NCBI RefSeq assembly: GCF_009863025.1
Contig: NZ_WWIR01000398.1
Span: 1-40,297, forward strand
Length of the DNA: 40,297 bases
Source of the DNA: Streptomyces sp. SID4985
GTDB lineage: Bacteria > Actinomycetota > Actinomycetes > Streptomycetales > Streptomycetaceae
Direction of reading: 5' to 3'
In this document: positions 31,547-40,252 of the stretch, piece after piece
Position numbering within the stretch: position 1 is the first letter of the stretch
Layout of the letters: each line of letters begins with the position of its first letter
Notes under the pieces: generated by a model
Told to the model about the DNA's origin: nothing
Seen by the model: only the letters and a program-made list of their open reading frames with translations
Databases searched by the model: none
Made by a program: the position numbers and the translations under genes

Positions 31547-34500
31547 ATGGGGTACACGATCCCGGGCTGGCTGGACGACATCCTCGACTTCATCGGAATC
31601 AACTTCCCGAATGTCGACGAGGACGACTACCGCGAGATGGCCGACGCCATGAGGGAGTTCGCCGACACCTTCGAAGGACACGGTGCCGACGCGCACCGGG
31701 CGGTCTCCCGGGTCCTGTCGTCGTCCCAGGGCTGGGCGGTCGACGCGATGGAGACGCACTGGGACAAGGTCAAGGTCGGACAGCTGGAGAAACTGCCGGA
31801 GCTGGCCCGGTTGTTCGCGGACGCCTGTGACGTTCTCGCGGAGATCATCTGGGGGATGAAGACCAAGGCCGAAGCCGAACTCGTCGTCATGGCAGGGTCG
31901 GTGGGCATCTCGGCCGGTCTCGCCGTGGCCACCGGCGGCCTGTCCGCATTGATCGGCGCGGCCGAGGTCACGGCGATGCGGCAGGTCGTGAAGCGGATCA
32001 TCGACGAGGCCGTGGACCGGATCGTGGACGAGGTGCTGGCGAAGATCACCGAGCCGGTGAACGCCAAGCTGGAGGCCATGGTCGAGGACATGGTGCTCGA
32101 TCTGGCCCAGAGCGCGTTCTCGATGCCCGACGGGAACGGCAACGGTTCCGGCGGCGGCAGCGCCGGCCACGGCGGTCACGGGGGGATGCGGCTCGCCTCC
32201 GCCGACGGCTCCGGCACGGGCGGCCCCGGCGGCGGCGCCCACCGGGTCACCAGCATCGACCATGCCGAGTTCGAGAGCGGCGCGGGCAGGGTCTCCCGGC
32301 ACGGCGGCGAGCTGCACCTGGCGTCCTCGTCGCCCTTGGGCAGGGCCAGGGGGGCCTTCGGCCGCAGCAAGGGCCGTGACCCGTTCACCCGGGCCTTCGA
32401 CAGCGTGCTGCACGGTGCGCTCAAAGGCTCCGAGAAAGCCCTCAAGAAGATCGCCAAGCACATCACGGAGACCCTCCCGGAGCGGGTCAAGGCCACCTCC
32501 GCGCTCCACAGGGAGACGGACCACGGCGTACGGGACCGCGTCAACGCCATCCGTGCCGGCCGGCACGGGGACGACGACCACGGGGGAGACCGCCCGGGCC
32601 GCGACGACCGGCCCCGTGACCGCCCGCGGGACAGGATGAAACTCGCGTCGGCTCAATTGGCGCAACGCGCGCGGGCGATGCGGAACAAGTTCACGTGCGG
32701 CGATCCGATCGACATGGCCACCGGCCAGATGATCCTCGCCCAGTCCGACGTCGAGCTGCCCGGTGTACTGCCGCTCGTCCTGCGCCGCACCTACCTGTCC
32801 GGCTACACGGAGGGACGCTCCTTCGGCCCGTCATGGGCCGCCACGCTCGACGAGCGAATACAGCGGGACGAATCGCTGGGCGGTCTCTGGTGGTACCGGG
32901 AGGACGGCTCGGCCCTGGCCTACCCCCGCCTGCCCGATCTGCCCGGCGACCGGGTGGACCCCGCCGAGGGGCCACGACTGCCCCTCGCCTACGTGACGCG
33001 CGCGAGCAGCTACGTCCTGACCGTGCAGGACACGCACAGCGGACTGACCCGGCACTTCGAGCCCGCGGCCGCCCAGGAGGGCGTGTGGTGGCTCGTCTGC
33101 GTCGAGGACCGCAACGGCAACGCCGTCACCGTGGAGCGCGACGAGCACGACGTCCCGCTCACCGTCACCCACAGCGGCGGCTACCGCGTTCAGGTCGACT
33201 CCGATCCCGAACAGGAACGTGTCACCGCCCTCTCGGTGCTCACCGGTGACGAGTCGATACGCCTGCGGACCTACCGCTACGACGACGCCGGGGATCTCGT
33301 CGAGATCCGGAACGCCGTGGACGCACCCCTTCATCTGGGCTACGACCCCCTCCACCGCATCATCCGCTGGCGCGACAGCAACGACACCACGTACGCGTAC
33401 ACCTACGACGCCGAAGACCGCGTTCTCGACACGCAGGGCACCGACGGCATACTCGACGCCCGCCTCACCTACGCGGGCCCGGACACCGACGGCACCACCA
33501 CCGTCACCTACACCAACTCTCTGGGCGGCTCCTCGGTCCACCGGGCCAACCGGTACGGTCAGATCACCTCGATCACCGACGAGCTCGGCCACACCACAAC
33601 CCAGCGCTGGGACGCCGGAGACCGCCTCCTGGCCCGTACCGACCCGCTTGGCCGCAGCACCGTCTGGGAGTACGACGACGCGGGCGACCCGATCCGGATC
33701 ACCACCCCCGACGGCGCCGCCACCCGTATCGCCTACAACGGCCTTCGCCTCCCCGTCGAGCTGACCGGCCCCGACGGCAGCCGCGTCCGTCAGGAGTTCG
33801 ACACGCGGGGCAACCGCACCGTCCTCGTCCTCGCGGACGGCAACGCCCTGCACTTCACCCACCACCCCAACGGAGCGGTGGCCGGCGCCACGGACCCACT
33901 CGGCTCACACCTCGCCGTCCTGACCGATGCCGCCGGCCTGCCCACCCGCGTGACCGACGCCCGCGGCGCCACCAGCCATGCCCGCTACGACGCCCTCGGC
34001 CGCGCCGTCGAACTCACCGACCCGCTCGGGCACATCACCACATCCTCCTGGGACGCGGAAGGACGCCTGCTGCGCCGGACGGCAGCCGGCGCGACCACCG
34101 AGACCTGGACCTGGGACGGAGAGGGCAACTGCATCAGCCACACCGACCCGCTCGGCGGCACCACCCGCCACACCTACGGAACCTTCGACCTCCCGGCATC
34201 CCGCACCGCACCCGACGGATCCACGCACACCTTCCGTCACGACACCGAACAACGCCTCACACACGTCACCAACGCAGCCGGCCTCACCTGGACCTACACC
34301 TATGACGCGGCCGGACGCCTCAGCGCGGAGACCGATTTCGACGGCCGCACCTCCCACTACGCCTACGACGCCGCCGGACAACCGGTCTCACGCACGAACG
34401 CCGCGGGCGGCACGATCACCTACACCTTCGACGAAGCCGGACGGCTCAGCACCAGAAGCGCCGACGGCGAGCACACCGAGTACCACTACGACGCGGCGTC

Positions 34501-36274
34501 CCGGATGATCCGCGCCGTGAACCAGGACCACGCGCTGGCCTTCACCTACGACGCGGCCGGACGCCTCACCTCACAGACCGTCGACGGCGCCACCCTCAGC
34601 CTCAGTCACGACCGGGCCGGACGACGCAGCAGCCGCAGCACTCCGGCCGGCACGCGCACCACCTGGACCCACGGCAGCGACGACCACACGGCCCGGATGA
34701 CCGTCGCCGGACGCGCCATCGACTTCACCTACGACGCCGCAGGACGTGAGGTGACCCGCCATATGGCCGGATTCGCCACGCTGACCAGCACCTACAGCCC
34801 CTCGGGCCGGCTGGTCGGCCAAGCCGTCACCTCGCCTGCCGACCAGCGTCCGATCCAGCGCAGGACGTACACCCACCGCCCCGACGGCCATCTCACCGGC
34901 ATCGACGACCTCCACGCCGGCGCACGCCGCTTCGATCTGGACGCCGCGGGGCGTGTCACCGCCGTGCACGCCGCGAACTGGAGCGAGTCGTACGCCTACG
35001 ACGCCATGGGAAACCAGACGAGCGCGCTCTGGCCCGCCCGCCACATCGGAGAGGACGCCACCGGCACCCGCGACCACACCGGAACGCGCCTCACCCGCGC
35101 CGGCCACGTCCGCTACGAACACGACACGCTCGGCCGCATCGTGCTGCGCCGGCGAACCCGCCTGTCACGCAAGCCGGACACCTGGCGCTACGCATGGAAC
35201 ACCGACGGCCAGCTGACCGCCGTCACCACCCCGGACGGCACCCGCTGGCAGTACACCTACGACCCGCTCGGCCGGCGCACGGCAAAGCTGCGCATGGCCG
35301 CCGACGGGGTCACCGTCCTCGAACGCACCACCTTCACCTGGGACGGCACCACGCTGTGCGAGCAGACCGTCCACAGCCATGGCTCCCCGGAACTGGTGAC
35401 ACTCACCTGGGACCACGACGGTCACACACCGGTTTCGCAGACCGAGTCCAAGGCGCACGCGGCCACGCCCCAGGACGTCATCGACCAGCGCTTCTTCGCC
35501 ATCGTCACCGATCAGATCGGCACGCCCACCGAACTGATCGACGAGGCGGGCACGGTCGCCTGGCGCACCCGCGCCACCCTCTGGGGCGCCACCACGTGGA
35601 ACAAGGACGCGACCGCCTACACCCCGCTGCGGTTCCCGGGCCAGTACTACGACCCCGAGACAGGTCTGCACCACAACTACTTCCGCCACTACGACCCCGA
35701 GTCCGGCCGCTACCTCACCCCGGACCCGCTCGGACTGCTGCCGTCGCCCAATCCCCTTGCCTACGTGGACAACCCGCACTCGCTCAGCGACCCGCTGGGT
35801 CTCACCCCTTGCGACGAGAGCGACGTCGGCTGGGGCGGCCGGGTGCAGTACGGCCCCCTCGGCCCGCACGACCGTGCCACCTCCATGCACGCCACCATCA
35901 CCGACGACATGCTCGGGGGGAAGACCGCCCCCAAGATCGACCCGGCCGGCTGGGAGTCGGACAAGGGATACAACCGTGCTCACCTGCTGGCAGCCATGAT
36001 CGGAGGTTCCAACAAGGACCGCCGCAACTTCGTCACCATGCACAGCTACGCCAACTCACCCGTCATGCGCCAGGTCGAACTGCAAGTGCGCAACGCCGCA
36101 CGGAGCGGCGAGATCATCCAGTACAGCGTCAGAGCCATCTACGCTGACGACCATGCGAAGATCCCCCTCGGCGTGACCATCGAGGCTCACGGCAACAACG
36201 GATTCCAGATGCGCCCGCACGGCAGCGACGGCGAGGGAACCAACATCTTCACCATCTGGAACCGCAAGCGGTGA
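31547..36274 (+). CDS. Rhs polymorphic toxin with C-terminal DNA/RNA non-specific nuclease
   Basis: A 1575-residue protein. Residues 1-200 are helical, WXG100-like (REMADAMREFADTFEGHGAD, SQGWAVDAMETHW), with a hydrophobic stretch at about 112-141; such starts are typical of ESX-type or other Gram-positive export. A Gly/His-rich and basic linker runs to about 380. DUF6531 begins near 384 (CGDPIDMATGQMILAQSDVE, LRRTYLSGY). About 20 YD repeats follow (YDAAGRL type) to the Rhs core hallmark near 1362-1398 (QYYDPETGLHHNYFRHYDPE, YLTPDPLGL). The last 155 residues match the non-specific endonuclease family: YNRAHLLAAMIGGSNKDRRN, with catalytic-type H1479, and PVMRQVELQVRNAARSGEII. The ATG at 31547 has GGAGGGG 5 bases upstream. 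The immunity gene follows. Confidence 0.93.
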   Translation: MGYTIPGWLDDILDFIGINFPNVDEDDYREMADAMREFADTFEGHGADAHRAVSRVLSSSQGWAVDAMETHWDKVKVGQLEKLPELARLFADACDVLAEIIWGMKTKAEAELVVMAGSVGISAGLAVATGGLSALIGAAEVTAMRQVVKRIIDEAVDRIVDEVLAKITEPVNAKLEAMVEDMVLDLAQSAFSMPDGNGNGSGGGSAGHGGHGGMRLASADGSGTGGPGGGAHRVTSIDHAEFESGAGRVSRHGGELHLASSSPLGRARGAFGRSKGRDPFTRAFDSVLHGALKGSEKALKKIAKHITETLPERVKATSALHRETDHGVRDRVNAIRAGRHGDDDHGGDRPGRDDRPRDRPRDRMKLASAQLAQRARAMRNKFTCGDPIDMATGQMILAQSDVELPGVLPLVLRRTYLSGYTEGRSFGPSWAATLDERIQRDESLGGLWWYREDGSALAYPRLPDLPGDRVDPAEGPRLPLAYVTRASSYVLTVQDTHSGLTRHFEPAAAQEGVWWLVCVEDRNGNAVTVERDEHDVPLTVTHSGGYRVQVDSDPEQERVTALSVLTGDESIRLRTYRYDDAGDLVEIRNAVDAPLHLGYDPLHRIIRWRDSNDTTYAYTYDAEDRVLDTQGTDGILDARLTYAGPDTDGTTTVTYTNSLGGSSVHRANRYGQITSITDELGHTTTQRWDAGDRLLARTDPLGRSTVWEYDDAGDPIRITTPDGAATRIAYNGLRLPVELTGPDGSRVRQEFDTRGNRTVLVLADGNALHFTHHPNGAVAGATDPLGSHLAVLTDAAGLPTRVTDARGATSHARYDALGRAVELTDPLGHITTSSWDAEGRLLRRTAAGATTETWTWDGEGNCISHTDPLGGTTRHTYGTFDLPASRTAPDGSTHTFRHDTEQRLTHVTNAAGLTWTYTYDAAGRLSAETDFDGRTSHYAYDAAGQPVSRTNAAGGTITYTFDEAGRLSTRSADGEHTEYHYDAASRMIRAVNQDHALAFTYDAAGRLTSQTVDGATLSLSHDRAGRRSSRSTPAGTRTTWTHGSDDHTARMTVAGRAIDFTYDAAGREVTRHMAGFATLTSTYSPSGRLVGQAVTSPADQRPIQRRTYTHRPDGHLTGIDDLHAGARRFDLDAAGRVTAVHAANWSESYAYDAMGNQTSALWPARHIGEDATGTRDHTGTRLTRAGHVRYEHDTLGRIVLRRRTRLSRKPDTWRYAWNTDGQLTAVTTPDGTRWQYTYDPLGRRTAKLRMAADGVTVLERTTFTWDGTTLCEQTVHSHGSPELVTLTWDHDGHTPVSQTESKAHAATPQDVIDQRFFAIVTDQIGTPTELIDEAGTVAWRTRATLWGATTWNKDATAYTPLRFPGQYYDPETGLHHNYFRHYDPESGRYLTPDPLGLLPSPNPLAYVDNPHSLSDPLGLTPCDESDVGWGGRVQYGPLGPHDRATSMHATITDDMLGGKTAPKIDPAGWESDKGYNRAHLLAAMIGGSNKDRRNFVTMHSYANSPVMRQVELQVRNAARSGEIIQYSVRAIYADDHAKIPLGVTIEAHGNNGFQMRPHGSDGEGTNIFTIWNRKR

Positions 36275-36289
36275 CGAAAGGACCCTCAC

Positions 36290-36826
36290 ATGACTCCCGA
36301 ACTGACCCGGCTCACGGACGTGCTCACCCCGCCCCGGGGCGACATTCCCGCCCCTGACTGGACCGCTGCCGAGACCGCGCTGCGCACCGCTGTCCCCGCC
36401 GACTTCAAGGCGCTCATCGAGACCTACGGAGCCGGCACCGTGGACAACTACCTCCTGCTGCTCGAGCCGGGCTGCCCCAACGACGTCTACGACCTCCTCA
36501 AGATCTCCGCGGAGCGCGAGGAGGCGAACGACTCCCTGTGGGAGTACGGGGACAGGCCCGAGGAGATGGAAACTCCGGGGAACCGCCTGATCTGTTGGGC
36601 CACCACCGACAACGGTGAGTACCTGTACTGGCTCGTGCGTCCCGGCGACGACCCGGACACCCGCCCCATCCTGATCAACAGCGCGTCGACGGAGGACTGG
36701 GAGCGCTACGACATGACGGTCACCCGCTTTCTGACCGCCGTCCTCACCGGGGAAGTCCGTTCCGAGGTTCTCTGGGACAAGTTCCCTCTGCCGGAGCACG
36801 AGTTCCGCCCCACCCGGAACCTGTAG
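36290..36826 (+). CDS. SUKH (SMI1/KNR4) family immunity protein
   Basis: A 178-residue acidic cytosolic protein. The start of the SUKH fold is visible as PADFKALIETYGAGTVDNYL, followed by LLLEPGCPNDVYDL, RLICWATTDNGEYLYWLVRP and MTVTRFLTAVLTGEV. SUKH proteins neutralise nuclease-type toxin domains by direct binding. It starts 15 bases after the Rhs stop with GAAAGGA as SD, so it is co-translated with the toxin and is almost certainly its cognate antidote. The low pI suits binding of a basic nuclease. Confidence 0.88.
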   Translation: MTPELTRLTDVLTPPRGDIPAPDWTAAETALRTAVPADFKALIETYGAGTVDNYLLLLEPGCPNDVYDLLKISAEREEANDSLWEYGDRPEEMETPGNRLICWATTDNGEYLYWLVRPGDDPDTRPILINSASTEDWERYDMTVTRFLTAVLTGEVRSEVLWDKFPLPEHEFRPTRNL

Positions 36827-36927
36827 ACACGGGCCGGCTCCGGGCCGCCTCCGGGTGGTCACGCAGGACACCGGCGGCTCCCCAAGGCCGGCCCCCGTCT
36901 GCGTGGGGACGGCCCGGTGCCGGGGCG

Positions 36928-37935
36928 TCACTCTCCGACTACCTGAGCTGGCGCTGGGTGATGTTCGTTAACGTCCCGATCGGCGTGCTCGTACTGCTCG
37001 GCGCCCGGGTGCTGGCCAGCGGCGAGAAGCTGCACGGCGAACTGGACGTGCGCGGCGCGGCTACCGCCACCGGCGGCCTGACCGCCCTGGTCTACGCCAT
37101 CACCCAGGGCGGTGACCGCGGCTGGACCGACCCCGTCACCTTCGGCATGTTCACCGTCGCGGCGATCCTGCTGATCACCTTCCTGCGCTCGCAGCGCAGG
37201 AACCGGCACCCGCTGCTGCCGTTGCGGCTACTGCGTAACCGCAACCGGGCCGGGTCCTATGTCACCATGCTGTTCATCGGCGCGGCCATGTTCGCCACCT
37301 TCTACTTCCTGTCGCTTTTCATGCAGCAGGTCAAGGGCTACAGCCCGGTTCGTGCCGGGTTCGCCCATCTGCCGTTCAGCCTCGGCATGGGGATGGCCGC
37401 CGGGATCGGCTCACGCCTGGCCGGCCGGTTCTCGCCACGCACGCTCGCCGGCCCCGGCCTGGTCGTCGCGGCCGGCGGGATGCTCTGGTTCAGCCCGCTC
37501 GAACCGTCCTCGTCGTACTTCACCCACCTGATGCCGGCCATGTTCATCACCGCCCTCGGTCTGGGCGCCAGCTTCCTGCCGATGACGCTCGGCGCGATCT
37601 CCGGCGTCGACCGCAACGACACCGGCATCGCCTCGGCCATCCTCAACACCGCCCAGCAGATCGGCGGCGCCGTCGGCCTGGCCGTCCTGGCCACCGTCTC
37701 CACCAGCGCCGCCGATGACCAACTGCCGCACGCTGACGTCGCGTTCTTCCGCGCCCTGGCCAGCGGCGACCAGCCCCTGATCCAGCGGGCGGCCGACGCG
37801 CTGTCCCACGGCTACACCGTCGCGTTCGCCTCCGCCGTCGGCTTCCTGCTGGCCGCGCTGGTCATCACCGTCACCACGCTCAACGCAAGCCCCCAGCAGC
37901 GCACCGAGGACGCGGCGCCCGTACACATCGGCTGA
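36928..37935 (+). pseudogene. 5'-truncated DHA2-family MFS drug transporter
   Basis: The frame enters at SLSDYLSWRWVMFVNVPIGV, the well-known helix 5-6 region of 14-TM DHA2 (EmrB/QacA) transporters, and continues to a normal end (325 residues from the GTG at 36958): RNRNRAGSYVTMLFIGAAMF, AFASAVGFLLAALVITVTTL. About 150 N-terminal residues, including the first helices and motif A, are absent. Upstream the DNA has no matching sequence, only about 100 bases after the immunity gene. No SD is present. This is a remnant left by a recombination event near 36925, probably linked to insertion of the toxin module. Confidence 0.75.
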
Positions 37936-38061
37936 CACGCCGCTGCGGTGTCGCTCCTTCGGCGACACGTCTCCGGGCGGACCGTGGTAGTTCGAAGCTA
38001 TCCCTGGGCCCGTGAGCCTCACTGCGGGAATGATGCCCACAGCCACGCCTGCCTCGCCGAA

Positions 38062-38107
38062 AACAAGGTCCGCCTCCCCCCCTCGGGGTAGGCGGACTGG
38101 CCTTGTT
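38062..38107. terminator. Imperfect hairpin abutting the inverted repeat
   Basis: Arms aacaagg + tccgcct pair with aggcgga + ccttgtt, leaving a ctgg bulge and a C/G-rich loop. It overlaps the outer 4 bases of the inverted repeat arm at 38104. It may be a terminator for the DHA2 remnant or part of a larger repeat. Confidence 0.5.
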
Positions 38108-38148
38108 CACGAGAACCGACAGCAGATGTTCACCACTTCGGGAGGCAC
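38104..38148. repeat. Left arm of a perfect 45-base inverted repeat
   Basis: This is the exact reverse complement of 40253-40297. Both copies encode the same tail (PPEVVNICCRFS) when read towards the cassette's outside, which confirms identity. The inner boundary is sharp (ggaggcac, then the copies diverge). The outer limit is unknown because the window ends. Confidence 0.85.
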
Positions 38149-38325
38149 GAGGGCCAGCGGTCGTTCGATTTCTGCCGAGGCAAGTTGAGATACGGAAAGT
38201 GCCGCTGAGATTGATCTTGGTCTGATCTGCCACAGATGCCCGGATTGGCAGCGGGTGGGGGGTTTGGCAGAAGATCTCGCGTGCCGGACAGCAGAGTCTG
38301 GACGTCCGAGCGAAATCCCCTTGCT

Positions 38326-38351
38326 CAATGGTCAAGAATCGTTGACCATTG
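38326..38351. promoter_or_regulatory. Palindromic operator of the ArsR-type regulator
   Basis: Perfect 10-base arms caatggtcaa and ttgaccattg around gaatcg, ending 5 bases before the ATG at 38357. The position and symmetry fit autoregulation by the dimeric winged-helix product. With no SD between operator and start, the message is probably leaderless or nearly so. Confidence 0.75.
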
Positions 38352-38356
38352 CTCGC

Positions 38357-38896
38357 ATGCCTACCGATGATCTTCCCGAGACGTTTCACGTCACCACGGA
38401 CGAGCAGCTGCGCGCCGTCTCCAATCTCACGCGCCACCGGATCATGGCCGTGCTCCGCTTCGAGCCGGCGACGATCACGCAGATCGCCGAGCGGGTGGGC
38501 CTTGCGAAGGGGAGTTCCAGCTATCACGTGCGGCTGCTGGAGCGTGCCGGTCTGGTGAAGGTGGTACGGACGCGGAAGGTGCGGGGGGTCACCGAGCGGT
38601 ACTACGCGATGGCCGCGCGTGCGATCGTGCTGCCGGATCCGGGCGAGGGAGGGCCGGATGTGCTGATGCGGCATGCGGTGGCGGACCTGGAGGCGTCGCC
38701 GGCGGACGGCGAGCGGCACGTACGGATGGCTCATCTGCGGCTCACCGAGGAGCAGTTCGCGCAGCTGGGGGCGCGGCTGCAGGCGCTGGCGGACGAGTAC
38801 CGGGAGCTGTCCGATCCGTCGCTGCCGGACGCGTCACTCGTCTTCGCACTGTTCCACCCGGCACCGCGCGAGCAGGCCGAGGAAGGTGTCAAGTGA
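38357..38896 (+). CDS. ArsR-type winged-helix transcriptional regulator
   Basis: A 179-residue regulator. The winged helix is at about 15-85: SNLTRHRIMAVLRFEPATIT, QIAERVGLAKGSSSYHVRLL (recognition helix), LVKVVRTRKVRGVTERYYAM (wing). The C-terminal half is helical and is probably the ligand/dimer part (HLRLTEEQFAQLGARLQALA). No metal-binding cysteines are seen, so it is not a classical arsenic sensor. The ATG at 38357 lies 5 bases after a perfect palindrome, suggesting self-repression. The stop overlaps the MFS start as GTGA, so regulator and pump are co-expressed; it likely derepresses the pump on binding the pump's substrate. Confidence 0.9.
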   Translation: MPTDDLPETFHVTTDEQLRAVSNLTRHRIMAVLRFEPATITQIAERVGLAKGSSSYHVRLLERAGLVKVVRTRKVRGVTERYYAMAARAIVLPDPGEGGPDVLMRHAVADLEASPADGERHVRMAHLRLTEEQFAQLGARLQALADEYRELSDPSLPDASLVFALFHPAPREQAEEGVK

Positions 38897-40185
38897 CGTC
38901 AGACATTCTGAAGTTGCCGACCGGGTTCGGACGGCTGTGGACTGCGCAGACGGTGTCCTCGCTCGGTGACGGGGTGTCGCATGCCGCGCTGCCGCTGCTC
39001 GCGTTGACGTTGACGCGGGATCCGATGGCGCTCGCCGCCGTCACGGCCGCCGGGACGCTGCCGTGGCTGCTCTTCGGGGTGCTCGGCGGTGCGCTGGTGG
39101 ACCGCTGGGACCGCCGGCGCACGATGTGGGTCTCGGACGCGGCGCGTGCGGTGCTGCTCGCGATGCCGGCGGCGGCGGCCGCGCTCGACGTGCTGAGCAT
39201 TGCGCTGCTCGCAACCGTCGCCTTCCTGCTCGGCCTCGGCGGACTCTTCTTCGACACGGCCGCCACGGCCTATCTGCCGGATCTGCTCGGCCGCGACCCT
39301 GCACTCCTGGAGCGAGCCAACTCTCGCCTGCGCGGAGCCCAGACCGCCATGTCCGGATTCGCGGGGCCGCCTGCGGGCAGTGCGCTGCTCGCGCTCGGGC
39401 GGGCGGTTCCGCTGCTCGCCGACGCGGTGTCGTTCCTGCTCTCCGCACTGCTCGTACGTACGCTTCCCGCCGTGCCCCGGCCCGTGCCGAAGGTCCGCGA
39501 GTCGTTGCTGCGTCAGGCGCGGGCCGGGGCCTCGTACGTCTTCCGGGACCGGGTGCTGCTCGGGCTGGCGCTCCGTCCGGCGGTCGGGAACGTCGCCTTC
39601 CTCGCTGTGGAGACCGTCCTGGCCCTCTTCGCGCGCGACCGTCTCGGTATCGACACCTACGGCTTCGGCCTGCTCCTCACGGCGGAGGCCACCGGCGGCC
39701 TGCTCGGTGCAGGCATCGCCTCCTACCTTGGCCGGCGACTCGGCACCGGCACAGCGCTGACCTGCACGGCCGCAGTCGAAGGGCTTGCCATCCTGGGCCT
39801 TGCCGCTGCCCCGAACCCGTACGTGGCCGGGCTGGCGCTCGCCGTCTGCGGGGCCGGCATGGGCGCCACGATGGTGCTCGGGCCCTCCCTGCGGCAGGCG
39901 ATCGTCCCGGCCCACCTCATGGGCCGGGTAGCCTCCACCTCCCGCATGCTGGCCATGTGCGCCGCCCCCGTCGGGGCCTTCCTCGGCGGCTGGCTGGCCA
40001 CCGCCTACGACATCCGCACCCCGCTCTACGCCGCCGCCGTCCTCCTCCTGGCGATGACGGCCGTCATGGCATCCATGACCAGCAACCGCCGGGTCGAAGC
40101 GGCGCTATGTGCCGCCGACCCGACCGGTCCGGATCACCCGGCATCCCAGGATCCCGTCCAGAAGAGTGCACCTGACGTGTTGTGA
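38893..40185 (+). CDS. MFS exporter, EntS-like (MFS_3)
   Basis: A 430-residue 12-TM transporter. The N-terminus GFGRLWTAQTVSSLGDGVSH and the loop GALVDRWDRRRTMWVSDAAR are typical of the EntS/enterobactin-exporter and macrolide-efflux-like group. A central loop (PRPVPKVRESLLRQARAGAS) precedes helix 7, and the tail (about 395-430) is hydrophilic. Its start overlaps the regulator's stop (GTGA), a common regulator-pump pair conferring inducible efflux of a drug or siderophore. The substrate cannot be told. The stop codon lies inside the stem of the terminator hairpin. The whole pair lies between inverted repeat arms. Confidence 0.9.
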   Translation: MTSDILKLPTGFGRLWTAQTVSSLGDGVSHAALPLLALTLTRDPMALAAVTAAGTLPWLLFGVLGGALVDRWDRRRTMWVSDAARAVLLAMPAAAAALDVLSIALLATVAFLLGLGGLFFDTAATAYLPDLLGRDPALLERANSRLRGAQTAMSGFAGPPAGSALLALGRAVPLLADAVSFLLSALLVRTLPAVPRPVPKVRESLLRQARAGASYVFRDRVLLGLALRPAVGNVAFLAVETVLALFARDRLGIDTYGFGLLLTAEATGGLLGAGIASYLGRRLGTGTALTCTAAVEGLAILGLAAAPNPYVAGLALAVCGAGMGATMVLGPSLRQAIVPAHLMGRVASTSRMLAMCAAPVGAFLGGWLATAYDIRTPLYAAAVLLLAMTAVMASMTSNRRVEAALCAADPTGPDHPASQDPVQKSAPDVL

Positions 40186-40209
40186 CGCCTGCCGCGAAGG
40201 CGTCACAAC
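40179..40209 (+). terminator. Hairpin terminator overlapping the MFS stop codon
   Basis: A 12-bp perfect stem (gttgtgacgcct / aggcgtcacaac) with a 7-base loop. The TGA at 40183-40185 is within the left arm. Confidence 0.8.
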
Positions 40210-40252
40210 GATGTCACGAGGCTCAAGCAGTTCGATTCCGGGGCTCACCCAG

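Larger units (their letters stand above)
37936..38356. other. 421-base intergenic region with hairpins, repeat arm and operator
   Basis: Between the DHA2 remnant and the ArsR-type gene. It contains a 7-bp hairpin (37948-37968, gtgtcgc / gcgacac), a larger hairpin (38062-38107), one arm of the 45-base inverted repeat (38104-38148) and the palindromic operator (38326-38351). No coding sequence is credible. Confidence 0.6.

Noticed and set aside
33219..35216. Tandem DNA repeats within the Rhs gene
   Set aside because: Recurring gcctacgac/gcctcaccta-like strings reflect the protein's YD repeats and codon use, not a separate repeat element.
40226..40247. tRNA T-arm-like string gttcgattcc
   Set aside because: The bases on either side cannot form the 5-bp T stem, and no acceptor or anticodon arm is found upstream.
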